This document shows, piece after piece, positions 53,167 through 61,213 of a stretch of DNA of 61,213 bases. Where the stretch lies: the NCBI GenBank assembly GCA_036725605.1, contig DAIMDW010000032.1:1-61213 (forward strand). The letters are read 5' to 3'. The notes under the pieces are model-generated. The model had not been told where the DNA came from, ran no database searches, and worked only from the letters and a program-made list of their open reading frames with translations. Numbering within the stretch: position 1 is the first letter of the stretch; each line of letters starts with the position of its first letter. Position numbers and translations under genes: made by a program. This DNA comes from CALBTQ01 sp036725605. Its GTDB lineage: Bacteria; Lernaellota; Lernaellaia; Lernaellales; Lernaellaceae.

Positions 53167-55323
53167 ATGAACAACAAAACGGCGGTTGTGTTGTGCGCGC
53201 TTTTGTTTGTGCTGATTGCAATCTCCACGGCGCAGGCGCGACGCGTGTGGCTCGATTATTCCGACGGCTACGTGGATCGTTGCGACCGCTACGGCAAGCA
53301 GGGCGACGCCTACGCAATGCGTTTCGATCCGGAAGCGGCGATGCTGCTGCAGCAGGTGTTGTTCACCGCCGAGGGCGAGGGCCAATTGGAACTGCACGTG
53401 TGGGCCGAGCGCGACGGCATGCCCAACCTCGATTACGATTTAATCGAACCGCAAACGCTGTCCACCGACGAGGCGCAAAAATCCTACCCGGTCGATCTGG
53501 AAGACCTCGAGTTGATCATCGATCTGCCCAAGCCGTTTTACATCGGCTTCGTGCGCCTGACCGACGACGGCGCCAAGCTGTGCTACGACGCCACCGACGA
53601 TCTGGCCTTGCGCAACAAGCAGCGGCTCGACGGCGAGTGGAACGAAACCTACAAAGATTGGATCGTGCTCGTGGCGGTCGATTACCGCGACGAACCCACC
53701 GACTTCTACTTCACCGACGTCACCGCATCGGCGGGCATCGCGCGACTGGGCAGCCGCATGGCCTGGGGCGATTACGACAACGACGGCGACCTCGACCTTC
53801 TGTTTTCCGGTCCGGTGCTCTACAGCAACGACGGCGACGGCACGTTCACCGACGTGACTACCGCCGCCGGGCTCGACGGCGTGGGCAGCAACGGCTGCGT
53901 GTGGGCCGACTTCGACAACGACGGCGACCTCGACTTTTTCGCCATGGTCAGCAGCCTGGAAAACTATGATCGCTTTTTCCGCAACAACGGCGACGGCACG
54001 TTCAGCGACGTCACCGACGCGGCGCTGAGCGAAGAGGATCGCGACCTCAATCCCAGCGAGGGCGCGGCCTGGGGCGATTACAACAAGGATGGTTTCCTCG
54101 ACCTGTACCTGGCCAACTACGAAATGCCGGGCGACGAGTTGGCCATCGGCACGCGCGACAAGCTCTACCGCAACAACGGCGACGGCACCTTCACCGACGT
54201 GGCCGACGACCTGGGGATCGATCCGCTGTTGCCCGCGGGCGACTACCTGTGCGGACGCGGCGTGAACTGGGGCGACTTCAACGACGACGGCTGGCCGGAC
54301 ATTCACGTGAGCAACTACCGGCTCGATCCGAACCTGCTGTACATGAACAACGGCGACGGCACGTTCACCGAGGCGGCGCTGGCCAAGGGCGTGCAGGGCT
54401 ACGAGATGAACGCGGCGTGGGGCCATACGATCGGCTCGGCCTGGGGCGATTTCAACAACGACGGCTACCTCGATCTGTTCGACGCCAACCTGGCGCATCC
54501 GCGCTTTGCGGGCTTTAGCGATCCGAGTTTTCTGTTTCTCAACGACGGGCCGCCCGACTACACCTTCACCGACTTTACGGCCGACGCGCAGGTGATTTAT
54601 ATCGAGACGAACTCCGAGCCGTGCCTGGGCGATTTCAACAACGACGGCTGGCTCGATCTGCTGGTGACCAACGTCTATGAGAATTTCCGGCAGCAGCTTT
54701 ATCGCAACGACGGGGCGGCGCACCTGAGCGACGTGACGTACTTCTCCGGCCTGGATATCGAGAACGGCTGGGGCGCGACCTTCGCCGATTACGACGGCGA
54801 CGGCGTGCTGGATCTGGCGTCGAACCAGGGGCTGTATCGCGGCAACGCCAACGGCAACAATTATCTGCAGGTGCAACTGGAGTGCAACGCGGGTGATCCG
54901 TTCTGCGTGGGCGCGCGCGTCGAGCTGCAACTGGTGCACGACGGCGGCGCGCAGGCGCGCGAGGTGGCGGCGGGCAAGGGCACGACCAACGGCGATCCGT
55001 TCGTGCTGCACTTCGGCCTCAACCAGTGCGCGCGGGCGTGGCGGGTGACGGCCAAATTCCTCAGCGGCAAAACGGTCACCCGCTACGAGACGGCGGCCAA
55101 CCAGTTGCTCGTCATCAACGAAGACGACCTGTCCGACGACGAGCCGGCCATGCCCACCGATCCGAGCACCTGCGCCGACGTCGATTACTCCAAGCCGGGT
55201 TGGCCCGACGACGACATAACGGACGACGACACCGATGATGACGACGACGATGACGATGATGATGACGACGATGCGTCGGATGATGATGATGACAATGATG
55301 ACAATGGCTGCGGGTGTTCCTGA
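53167..55323 (+). CDS. Secreted FG-GAP/UnbV (ASPIC) repeat protein with Asp-rich tail ending in GCGCS
   Basis: 718 residues. Signal peptide MNNKTAVVLCALLFVLIAIS. Residues about 175-570 hold six or seven FG-GAP/VCBS blades with calcium-loop motifs such as WGDYDNDGDLDLL, NNGDGTFTDV and WGDFNNDGYLDLF. A UnbV/ASPIC-type domain follows (NYLQVQLEC, GARVELQLVHDGGAQAREVAAGKG, VLHFGLNQC). The C terminus is an Asp-rich tail of about 40 residues that ends NGCGCS, like the tail at 5497-6978. Probably an exported beta-propeller protein that binds surfaces or polymers. GGGGAGGAAG lies upstream of the ATG. Confidence 0.85.
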   Translation: MNNKTAVVLCALLFVLIAISTAQARRVWLDYSDGYVDRCDRYGKQGDAYAMRFDPEAAMLLQQVLFTAEGEGQLELHVWAERDGMPNLDYDLIEPQTLSTDEAQKSYPVDLEDLELIIDLPKPFYIGFVRLTDDGAKLCYDATDDLALRNKQRLDGEWNETYKDWIVLVAVDYRDEPTDFYFTDVTASAGIARLGSRMAWGDYDNDGDLDLLFSGPVLYSNDGDGTFTDVTTAAGLDGVGSNGCVWADFDNDGDLDFFAMVSSLENYDRFFRNNGDGTFSDVTDAALSEEDRDLNPSEGAAWGDYNKDGFLDLYLANYEMPGDELAIGTRDKLYRNNGDGTFTDVADDLGIDPLLPAGDYLCGRGVNWGDFNDDGWPDIHVSNYRLDPNLLYMNNGDGTFTEAALAKGVQGYEMNAAWGHTIGSAWGDFNNDGYLDLFDANLAHPRFAGFSDPSFLFLNDGPPDYTFTDFTADAQVIYIETNSEPCLGDFNNDGWLDLLVTNVYENFRQQLYRNDGAAHLSDVTYFSGLDIENGWGATFADYDGDGVLDLASNQGLYRGNANGNNYLQVQLECNAGDPFCVGARVELQLVHDGGAQAREVAAGKGTTNGDPFVLHFGLNQCARAWRVTAKFLSGKTVTRYETAANQLLVINEDDLSDDEPAMPTDPSTCADVDYSKPGWPDDDITDDDTDDDDDDDDDDDDDASDDDDDNDDNGCGCS
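55204..55308 (+). repeat. GAC/GAT codon repeat encoding the Asp tail of the FG-GAP protein
   Basis: Low-complexity GAY repeat with alternating GAT and GAC, the longest uninterrupted Asp run being about 13 codons. It ends a few codons before the Gly-Cys-Gly-Cys-Ser end of the gene. Confidence 0.8.
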
Positions 55324-55542
55324 GGCAAAATAAAAAAAAGGTGAATGCCCGGCGCTTCGGTAAAAAATAACGAAATTCTATTCTAACGTTTTGCGGGAAA
55401 CCGGTGTCTTATTTTCAGTAAACGGCCTGTCAGACGATGGTGAGCATCCTCGGCTCGGCGCTTGGGAAAAGCCGCTCGAAGGGCCAACCAGGAACGGCAA
55501 CCACGATCGACAAAAGCATGACTTTTCACCAAGGAGAAAACA

Positions 55543-56031
55543 ATGAAATTGCGCAGCATCGCTTCACCTCTGACCATCGCATCCTTTCTGGGCGTCGCCG
55601 TTACCGGCCTCTGTCTGTTTTTCGGCGTGCATTCCGGCTTCCTGAAACAAGCGCATGAAATTCTCAGCCTGATTTTCGTGCTGGGCAGCGTGTTGCACAT
55701 CGCCGTCAATTGGAAAGCCACCGTGACTCATCTGAGACGTCCCTTGGGCGTGGTGATGGCCGTACTCGTCGTTATCGTAACCGTTGTTGCGTTCGTTCCG
55801 CACGGCGACGAAGGGCGGGGCGGCAATCCGGTGAGGAAGTCGGTCGCGCTGATGATGGACTCCGACCTGACCGTGGTCGCCGCGCTCACCAATAAAACCG
55901 AGCCGGAATTGCGGGAGCTTCTCAGACTAAACGGCATCGAGATCGCCCAAGCCGACGGCACCGTACGACAGATTGCCGCCGCATCCAATCAAAATCCGAT
56001 GAAGGTTTTGAGCGTTCTTCTGGCCGATTGA
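55543..56031 (+). CDS. DUF4405-type membrane protein
   Basis: 162 residues. Three hydrophobic helices: TIASFLGVAVTGLCLFFG, EILSLIFVLGSVLHIAVNWK and PLGVVMAVLVVIVTVVAF. His residues at the helix ends (FGVHSG, AHEIL, VLHIAVNW) match the DUF4405 pattern, in which they are thought to be haem or quinone-interface ligands. The C-terminal 70 residues are soluble and include a helix resembling a small repeat (NKTEPELRELLRLNGIEI). AAGGAG precedes the ATG. The role is unknown. Confidence 0.7.
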   Translation: MKLRSIASPLTIASFLGVAVTGLCLFFGVHSGFLKQAHEILSLIFVLGSVLHIAVNWKATVTHLRRPLGVVMAVLVVIVTVVAFVPHGDEGRGGNPVRKSVALMMDSDLTVVAALTNKTEPELRELLRLNGIEIAQADGTVRQIAAASNQNPMKVLSVLLAD

Positions 56032-56056
56032 GCGGCCGCCGGTAAATTTAAAAATA

Positions 56057-56086
56057 CACAGCCTTCACCCAACGATGAAGGCTGTG
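56057..56086 (+). terminator. Terminator-like hairpin behind the DUF4405 gene
   Basis: CACAGCCTTCA (56057-56067) pairs perfectly with TGAAGGCTGTG (56076-56086), an 11-bp stem with an 8-base loop, 26 bases past the stop. There is no good T tract on either side, so the strength is uncertain. Confidence 0.55.
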
Positions 56087-56222
56087 GCTCATTGCCGCGG
56101 AATGACCTTCATTGGTCGGCGTTATTGCCTCCCCTCTTTTCTTGGGCGAACTTTTCCGGCATGATTTCGACATTAGAAAATAATCGACGATTGACGATCG
56201 ATCTATCGTGGAGGGTCCGACG

Positions 56223-57263
56223 ATGAAGCAGCGTACACTCTTTATCCTTGTTTTGCTTTTGACGGCATTGTCGTTGTGGATGATTTTCTACGGCTGCGGC
56301 GACGATGACGACGACAACGACGACAACAACGACAACGACGATGCGACCGGCGACGATGACGATGACAACGACGACAACGACGACAACGACACCGGCGACG
56401 ATGACGATGAGGCGATCGACGTGCCGGCCACGGCGGCCGACGGCGTGGACACCGGCATCGACGTGGCGGAGGGCGACACGCTAACCGTCACCGCCACCGG
56501 AACGGTCACGCTCACCGCCGGCGGCCAGACCGCATCGCCCGACGGTGTGACGGGCCAGACGTGCAACGACGCTCAATGTCCCATGCCCGACGAAAACTGG
56601 GGCGGGCTGGTTGCCATGGTCGTCGATGAATCGTCGACCAAAGCCGGCAAGGACCAGATCGTCAATTGCCTGTTCTGGCTCGGCACGAACTTCGGCCAAT
56701 CGGCGGCTTGCGGCGGACGGCTGCGCCTGCTGGTCAACGATTTCAACTACGACGACAACAGCGGCTCGTTCTCGGTGCTCATCACCCACGGCAGCGCGGC
56801 GGGCAAAACCTGGGTCGATTCGACCACCGGACTCGAATGGGAAAAGCAGGCGAAAACGGGCGATCCGGTCACCTACGACGAGGCCGACGAATACTGCAAC
56901 ACGCTGACCCTCGACGGCAAAACCGGTTGGCGGCTGCCCAACATCGACGAACTGCGGTCCTTGGTGCGCGATTGTGCCGACACCGAAACAGACGGCGATT
57001 GCGCGCTGACCGACGATTGCAACACCTCCGCTTGCTTCAACGAAAATTCAGGCGCCTGCGGTGGGTGCGAACAGAATGAAGGACCGGCGGACGGCTGCTA
57101 TTGGCCCGACGAAATCGGCGGCATTTGCGAATGGTATTACTCCACCACCCGCTGGGGCGAGAACGTCGATTACGCCTGGGGCGTCAATTACAGCCGCGGG
57201 GCCGTGGGCAACCACTACATTCTCATCGACTCGGACACCTCGCGGGTGCGTTGCGTGCGGTAG
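56223..57263 (+). CDS. Asp-rich lipoprotein with DUF1566 (Lcl-like) domain
   Basis: 346 residues. Signal MKQRTLFILVLLLTALSLWM with lipobox FYGC; Cys-Gly then about 40 residues of Asp with Asn, Gly and Thr. A beta-rich domain follows (to about 195) and then a DUF1566/Lcl C-terminal domain with WVDSTTGLEWEKQAK, WRLPNIDELRSLV and an end RVRCVR. DUF1566 occurs in surface-exposed adhesin-like proteins such as Legionella Lcl. Many Cys suggest disulfides. ATG 56223 follows GGAGGG (56211-56216). Confidence 0.82.
   Translation: MKQRTLFILVLLLTALSLWMIFYGCGDDDDDNDDNNDNDDATGDDDDDNDDNDDNDTGDDDDEAIDVPATAADGVDTGIDVAEGDTLTVTATGTVTLTAGGQTASPDGVTGQTCNDAQCPMPDENWGGLVAMVVDESSTKAGKDQIVNCLFWLGTNFGQSAACGGRLRLLVNDFNYDDNSGSFSVLITHGSAAGKTWVDSTTGLEWEKQAKTGDPVTYDEADEYCNTLTLDGKTGWRLPNIDELRSLVRDCADTETDGDCALTDDCNTSACFNENSGACGGCEQNEGPADGCYWPDEIGGICEWYYSTTRWGENVDYAWGVNYSRGAVGNHYILIDSDTSRVRCVR
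56301..56412 (+). repeat. GAC/GAT codon repeat encoding the Asp linker of the DUF1566 lipoprotein
   Basis: GAY-rich low-complexity coding tract with frequent AAC codons. It starts directly behind the lipobox Cys-Gly codons. Confidence 0.8.
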
Positions 57264-58800
57264 AAAGGAAGGCCGCGCTCCGCGCGACGGTAATGGAATC
57301 CCGGATCCTCGGGTCACGCCCGAGGATGACCAGGAATAATTCCTGGACCTATGTTTTACCACCATTGTGTGTAACCTTGGCCGGCGCTGACGCGCGCAAT
57401 GCTTGTTGGTGGATGTCTGTCATTCCCGCGCAGGCGGGAATCCAGGACCAGCCGATGCCTTTCCCGACCTTTGTATAAAGGAAGGCTGCGCTCCACGCGG
57501 CAGTAAAGGAATCCTGGATCCTCGGGTCACGCCCGAGGATGACCAGGATGGGAGAGTGTCATCCTGAACTNNNNNNNNNNNNNNNNNNNNNNNNNNNNNN
57601 NNNNNNNNNNNNNNNNNNNNNNNNNNNNNNNNNNNNNNNNNNNNNNNNNNNNNNNNNNNNNNNNNNNNNNATCCTGAACTCGATTCAGGATCTGGTTCCA
57701 ATCACAAGGCTGGCTCATGGGAAAACGATTACGGGTTGCCCCTGATAAGTTTTCGCGTACTCGCGTGCTCGTCGCAGCCGGATCCTCGGGTCACGCCCGA
57801 GGATGACCAGGATGGGAGAGTGTCATCCTGAACTCGATTCAGGATCTGGTTCCAATCACAAGGCTGGCTCATGGGAAAATGATTTCGGGTTGCCCCTGAT
57901 AAGTTTTCGCGTACTCGTGTGCTCGTCGTTACCAGATCCTCGGGTCACGCCCGAGGATGACCAGGAATAATTCCTGGACCTATGTTTTACCACCATTGTG
58001 TGTAACCTTGGCCGGCGCTGACGCGCGCAATGCTTGTTGGTGGATGTCTGTCATTCCCGCGCAGGCGGGAATCCAGGACCAGCCGATGCCTTTCCCGACC
58101 TTTGTATAAAGGAAGGCTGCGCTCCACGCGGCAGTAAAGGAATCCTGGATCCTCGGGTCACGCCCGAGGATGACCAGGATGGGAGAGTGTCATCCTGAAC
58201 TCGATTCAGGATCTGGTTCCAATCACAAGGCTGGCTCATGGGAAAACGATTACGGGTTGCCCCTGATAAGTTTTCGCGTACTCGTGTGCTCGTCGTTGCC
58301 GGATCCTCGGGTCACGCCCGAGGATGACCAGGAATAATTCCTGGTCCTATGTTTTACCACTGTATAAAGGAAGGCTGCGCTCCACGCGGCAGTAAAGGAA
58401 TCCTGGATCCTCGGGTCACGCCCGAGGATGACCAGGATGGGAGAGTGTCATCCTGAACTCGATTCAGGATCTGGTTCCAATCACAAGGCTGGCTCATGGG
58501 AAAACGATTACGGGTTGCCCCTGATAAGTTTTCGCGTACTCGTGTGCTCGTCGTTACCAGATCCCCGGGTCACGCCCGAGGATGACCTGGAATAATTCCT
58601 GGTCCTATGTTTTACCACCATTGTGTGTAACCTCGGCCGGCGCTGTCGCGCGCAACACATGATGATGGATGTCTGTCATGCCCGCGCAGGCGGGCCTGCC
58701 CTCCGTAGTTTCAACGCAGGCGGGCATCCAGGACCAGCCGATATCCTTCCTGACCTTCATTGTGTGAAGCCTCGGCCGGCGCTGACGCGCCAGGGATAAC
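57264..58800. repeat. Hierarchical array of palindromic intergenic repeats
   Basis: No credible gene is present; the stretch is built from recurring palindromes. (a) ATCCTCGGG-tcacg-CCCGAGGAT, starts at 57305, 57518, 57782, 57936, 58149, 58303, 58407 and 58561 (last copy altered). (b) CCAGGAATAATTCCTGG at 57330, 57961, 58328, and altered at 58586. (c) ATCCTGAA-ctcga-TTCAGGAT at 57671, 57825, 58192 and 58450. (d) ATTCCCGCGCAGGCGGGAAT at 57422 and 58053. Modules c and a with their spacer repeat every 154 bases (57671 to 57825, 57782 to 57936). A larger unit (57305-57570) returns at 57936-58201, 631 bases later, almost unchanged. The right end (58600-58800) is a degenerate copy. Confidence 0.85.
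57571..57670. other. Assembly gap (100 N)
   Basis: Exactly 100 N, the conventional placeholder length. The base string ATCCTGAACT ends the left side (57561-57570) and starts the right side (57671-57680), so the two contigs end inside the same repeat module. The true distance is unknown. Confidence 0.98.
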
Positions 58801-58839
58801 ATCATCAACTTGTCACTTATAACTCATCACTTATAACTT

Positions 58840-58882
58840 GCTTCGCCTGTGTGCCAAAGGTGTGTTGTCGGTAAGGCGAAGC
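58840..58882 (-). repeat. 8-bp inverted repeat behind the STAND gene
   Basis: GCTTCGCC (58840-58847) and GGCGAAGC (58875-58882) are complementary with a 27-base loop, just past the stop of the STAND-TPR gene on the minus strand. No T tract follows. Two direct copies of TCACTTATAACT lie beside it at about 58813-58837. Confidence 0.35.
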
Positions 58883-58903
58883 ACCGCCTTGCCGCCTGCC
58901 AAC

Positions 58904-60871
58904 CTATCGTTTCTCAATCCACTCAATAATTCCTTTTATCTGCTCAATCAGCGGCGGCGCGCCGATCCGCTCGGCAATCGCCAAGCCCTCCCGCGCATGC
59001 GCCAAGGCTTTTTCTTTGTCGCCTTGCTGGGCATACACCAAGCCGAGGTTGCCTAAATTTTGCGCCTCACCCTGTCGGACACCAAGCTCGCGATGAATCA
59101 CCAACGCCTGCTCATGGTATTGCGCCGCCTTGTCCAACTCGCCCAGGTTGCGATACACCAAGCCGAGGTTGCCTAAATCCTGTGCCTCGCCCTGCCGGTC
59201 GCCGATTTCGCGATCAATTATCAACGCCTGCTCATGGTGCTGCGCCGCCTTGTCCAACTCGCCTAGGTTGCGATACACCAAGCCGAGGTTGCCTAAATCC
59301 GCCGCCTCGCCCAGCCGGTCGCCGATTTCACGATCGATCGCCAGCGCTTGCTCGTGGTGCCGCGTCGCCTTATCCAACTCGCCCAGGTAGCGATACACCA
59401 AGCCCAGGTTGCCTAATTGTTGCGCCTCGCCCTGCCGGTCGCCGATTTCCCGATCGATCGCCAACGCCTGCTCATGGTATTGCGCCGCCTTGTCCAACTC
59501 GCCCAGGTTGCGATACACCAAGCCGAGGTTGCCCAGGAAAAAGGATATCGTTTTCTTCTCGAGTTCAAGCTCTTTCGCCCAGGCCAGGGCTTGCTCCATC
59601 TCCTCGCGGCAGAGGAAGAACATACTACGGTTGTACTTGGTTTCGAATTGGGCACCCACAGCATCGATAAACGCCCGTTTGTCGCCCGCTTCCAACAGGT
59701 AGCCGGCGGTGTGGGCCAAGGAAAGAGCTTTCGCTTCCTCATTGCCTTCGCGCCATTGAGTCAATTGGAATTTGCCCAGACCGCCGAGCATGCGTTTGAG
59801 GTCATTGCGATCAAGTAAACGTTGTTCGACGTAGGCTTTGACGCCATCGTGGAAAAGCTCGTAGCGCGGCGACGGTCCCTGGACATTTTTAATCAAGCGG
59901 CGCACCACCGATTGGGAAAACGCTTCGTCGATTTCCTGCCCGTTATCCTTGCCCATCAAGGCGATGAGGTCGGCCAGGCTCAAGGGGGTACGCGACGCTC
60001 CGAGCCAATCGACAATTGCCCGGCACGGGCCGTGACAATCTTCGTAAAGATCCTGCATCACCAACTGCAAATCGGGCGGAATCTGCTCCAGCAATTCCGG
60101 CTTTCCCTTTTCCAGGCACATCGCCGCCCAACGCAAATACAACTCCGCGGCGAACGGCCAACCGTCGATCCGCTCGACCATGCGCTCGATCGTATCGGCG
60201 GACAGGGCCAACTTCTGCTCGGCCGCCGTGGTGACGATGATATCGTGCACCTGATCATCCGATAATTTTTCGAGGTTGTCGCTGAACGTGCGCACATTGG
60301 GCAAGGCCAAAAAAGCGCTGTCATGACTCAGACGGTCGGAGATCCGCTGCGCCAAAATCACCTTCATGCCGGGCTTGAGATTCTTGAAAACGTATTTGAG
60401 AAAGTTGGCGTCTTTATCGTAGGAGATCAATTTGTCCGGATCGAGCAGCAATACACAGCGGCGTTTTTTCTTCAGCGCTTTGGCCACCCGATTGAGCACT
60501 TCCGAAAAAATGAAATGCGGCGGCTGTGGCGGGCCTTGGGTCAACGCGTCGAGATAACCGCCGATCGTCGGCGTGGCTTTGATAAACGCCTGCCACTTTT
60601 GCGCCTTGCCGGTGAAAAAGAACCGCCGGCCGCTGCGGATATCCTCGGCCCACAAGGGAAAGAGATAGGTCAGTTCGGTTTCTTCCGGGATCTCGAAAAA
60701 GTGCACCCAGTGGTCGAGCGGCTCGAGCCTCTTGGCCAACTCCTGCAGCAAGCGCGATTTGCCGATGCCGGGCCGTCCGTTTACCACAAACGTTCCGCCG
60801 GCTTCTTCGTCGACGAATTTTAACAGCTCTTCGATTTCGTTCTCGCGTCCGCGAAAGACCAACTCGCTCAT
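58904..60871 (-). CDS. STAND-type P-loop NTPase with C-terminal TPR array
   Basis: 655 residues. N terminus FRGRENEIEELLKFV, Walker A GRPGIGKS (32-39), Walker B-like RCVLLLDPDK near 145, and a winged-helix/helical part with GWPFAAELYLRWA, as in MalT-like STAND ATPases. From about residue 440 to the end there are five TPRs of 40 residues with the core LGNLGLVYRNLGELDKA; copies 1-4 are almost identical. STAND-TPR proteins act as signal or defence switches; the trigger is unknown. ATG 60871 is chosen (MSELVFRGREN); an upstream TTG would add an unconserved leader. No partner effector gene is in the window. It is flanked on both sides by pieces of the intergenic palindromic repeats. Confidence 0.82.
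   Translation of the reverse strand: MSELVFRGRENEIEELLKFVDEEAGGTFVVNGRPGIGKSRLLQELAKRLEPLDHWVHFFEIPEETELTYLFPLWAEDIRSGRRFFFTGKAQKWQAFIKATPTIGGYLDALTQGPPQPPHFIFSEVLNRVAKALKKKRRCVLLLDPDKLISYDKDANFLKYVFKNLKPGMKVILAQRISDRLSHDSAFLALPNVRTFSDNLEKLSDDQVHDIIVTTAAEQKLALSADTIERMVERIDGWPFAAELYLRWAAMCLEKGKPELLEQIPPDLQLVMQDLYEDCHGPCRAIVDWLGASRTPLSLADLIALMGKDNGQEIDEAFSQSVVRRLIKNVQGPSPRYELFHDGVKAYVEQRLLDRNDLKRMLGGLGKFQLTQWREGNEEAKALSLAHTAGYLLEAGDKRAFIDAVGAQFETKYNRSMFFLCREEMEQALAWAKELELEKKTISFFLGNLGLVYRNLGELDKAAQYHEQALAIDREIGDRQGEAQQLGNLGLVYRYLGELDKATRHHEQALAIDREIGDRLGEAADLGNLGLVYRNLGELDKAAQHHEQALIIDREIGDRQGEAQDLGNLGLVYRNLGELDKAAQYHEQALVIHRELGVRQGEAQNLGNLGLVYAQQGDKEKALAHAREGLAIAERIGAPPLIEQIKGIIEWIEKR
58990..59545 (-). 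repeat. 120-bp tandem repeats encoding the TPR array
   Basis: The string GCGATACACCAAGCC with GAGGTTGCC recurs every 120 bases, near 59031 (variant), 59151, 59271, 59391 and 59511. Near-identity of the copies at DNA level points to recent duplication or gene conversion. Collapse or expansion in assembly is possible. Confidence 0.85.
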
Positions 60872-60939
60872 GGCGCATCCGATTTTTTGGTGGTAAGTGG
60901 ATATTCCTGGGATGGAATTTATCACAAGACGGCGCGAGG

Positions 60940-61085
60940 TCAAATGGGGAACCAGGAATAATTCCTGGACCTATGTTTGCTTGGTTGTGTGTAACCTCGG
61001 CCGGCGCTAACGCGCGCAACACATGATGATGGATGCTTGTCATGCCCGCGCAGGTGGGTATTGAGGGCCGGCCAGGATTCTTCCT
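60940..61085. repeat. Degenerate copy of the intergenic repeat upstream of the STAND gene
   Basis: Palindrome CCAGGAATAATTCCTGG at about 60952-60968 is followed by ACCTATGTTT, TGTGTGTAACCTCGGCCGGCGCT, ACGCGCGCAACACATGATGATGGATG and CATGCCCGCGCAGG, in the same order as at 58586-58700. This gives the STAND gene similar repeat segments on both sides in direct orientation. Confidence 0.75.
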
Positions 61086-61213
61086 GACCGTGCGTGAGCG
61101 TCGGGCGAAAAAGCCAGTTTCTGCCGCCCGAAAGGGCTTGTTAAAAATTGGCCCATTTTCTCCTGGGGCTTACGAGACTGTCGATAAATGCGCATTTGAG
61201 AGTCGAACTGAAG
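61086..61213. other. Unassigned end of window
   Basis: No coding frame can be supported. A 12-base perfect palindrome AAATGCGCATTT lies at 61186-61197. The region is less GC-rich than its surroundings and may be the edge of another element that continues outside the window. Confidence 0.4.

Noticed and set aside
57264..58800. CRISPR array
   Set aside because: The palindromic repeats have irregular spacing, the spacers themselves are repeated, and there are no cas genes.
58990..59545. CRISPR-like or minisatellite array from the 120-base period
   Set aside because: The repeats are in frame in a coding sequence and encode TPR units; there are no unique spacers.
61086..61213. End of an insertion sequence
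   Set aside because: Composition changes and a 12-base palindrome is seen, but no transposase frame or terminal inverted repeat can be shown within the window.

Overview
This is a GC-rich bacterial chromosome segment, almost certainly a draft or metagenome-assembled scaffold, because a run of exactly 100 N sits at 57571-57670. The host looks like a diderm (LptC, LptA and LptB are present) that lives without much oxygen: superoxide reductase, two rubrerythrin-type proteins, rubredoxin, a PerR-type regulator and cytochrome bd oxidase sit together. A permease-less regulatory PTS beside rpoN and lptB, RNase G beside a TIGR03960-type radical SAM protein, and aspartate-rich lipoproteins fit an uncultured deltaproteobacterium-like or neighbouring deep-branching lineage. 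I cannot fix the phylum from this window alone.

Layout. 1-3050: end of a DUF2179-type protein, then perR (strong sigma70-type promoter with a Fur/PerR box just after the -10), rubrerythrin, rubrerythrin-like ferritin, rubredoxin, superoxide reductase and ferritin. 3091-5441: cydAB. 5497-10985: secreted or lipid-anchored proteins with aspartate-rich tracts, interrupted by a lipid kinase. 10995-14828: two ArsA-like ATPases, a DsbA-peroxiredoxin fusion and a small secreted helical protein. 14963-17196: EamA transporter and a membrane-anchored protein of unknown function. 17345-27085: hpt, ROK glucokinase, glgC, three different GH57 enzymes and galT, an alpha-glucan operon. 27095-31184: KAS III, then on the minus strand UbiA/MenA-like prenyltransferase, geranylgeranyl-reductase-like flavoprotein and an MFS-like membrane protein. 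31212-33703: metK and ahcY (activated methyl cycle). 33811-38057: SGNH hydrolase and two polytopic glycosyltransferase-like proteins. 38262-46984: lptC-lptA-lptB-rpoN-hpf-ptsN-hprK-rapZ-EIIA-HPr-EI. 46991-52748 (minus): RNase G, fused radical SAM/DUF2344, a small secreted protein, YjbQ and an SCP2 protein. 52960-53032: tRNA-Trp. 53167-57263: FG-GAP/UnbV protein with an aspartate-rich tail, DUF4405 membrane protein and an aspartate-rich DUF1566 lipoprotein. 57264-58903: hierarchical palindromic repeat array containing the assembly gap. 58904-60871: STAND-type NTPase with near-identical TPRs, flanked on both sides by pieces of the same repeats.

The most unusual theme is the recurrent aspartate-rich signature. 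Three lipoproteins carry Cys-Gly followed directly by a long Asp run (8060-8344, 8493-10985, 56223-57263). Two secreted proteins carry the Asp run at the extreme C terminus and end in a Gly-Cys-x-Cys motif (5497-6978, 53167-55323). The cargo is unrelated between proteins (mini di-haem protein, glycosidase-like fold, DUF1566, FG-GAP), so the tract looks like a shared sorting or surface-attachment module and not part of any one catalytic domain. Function is inferred only.
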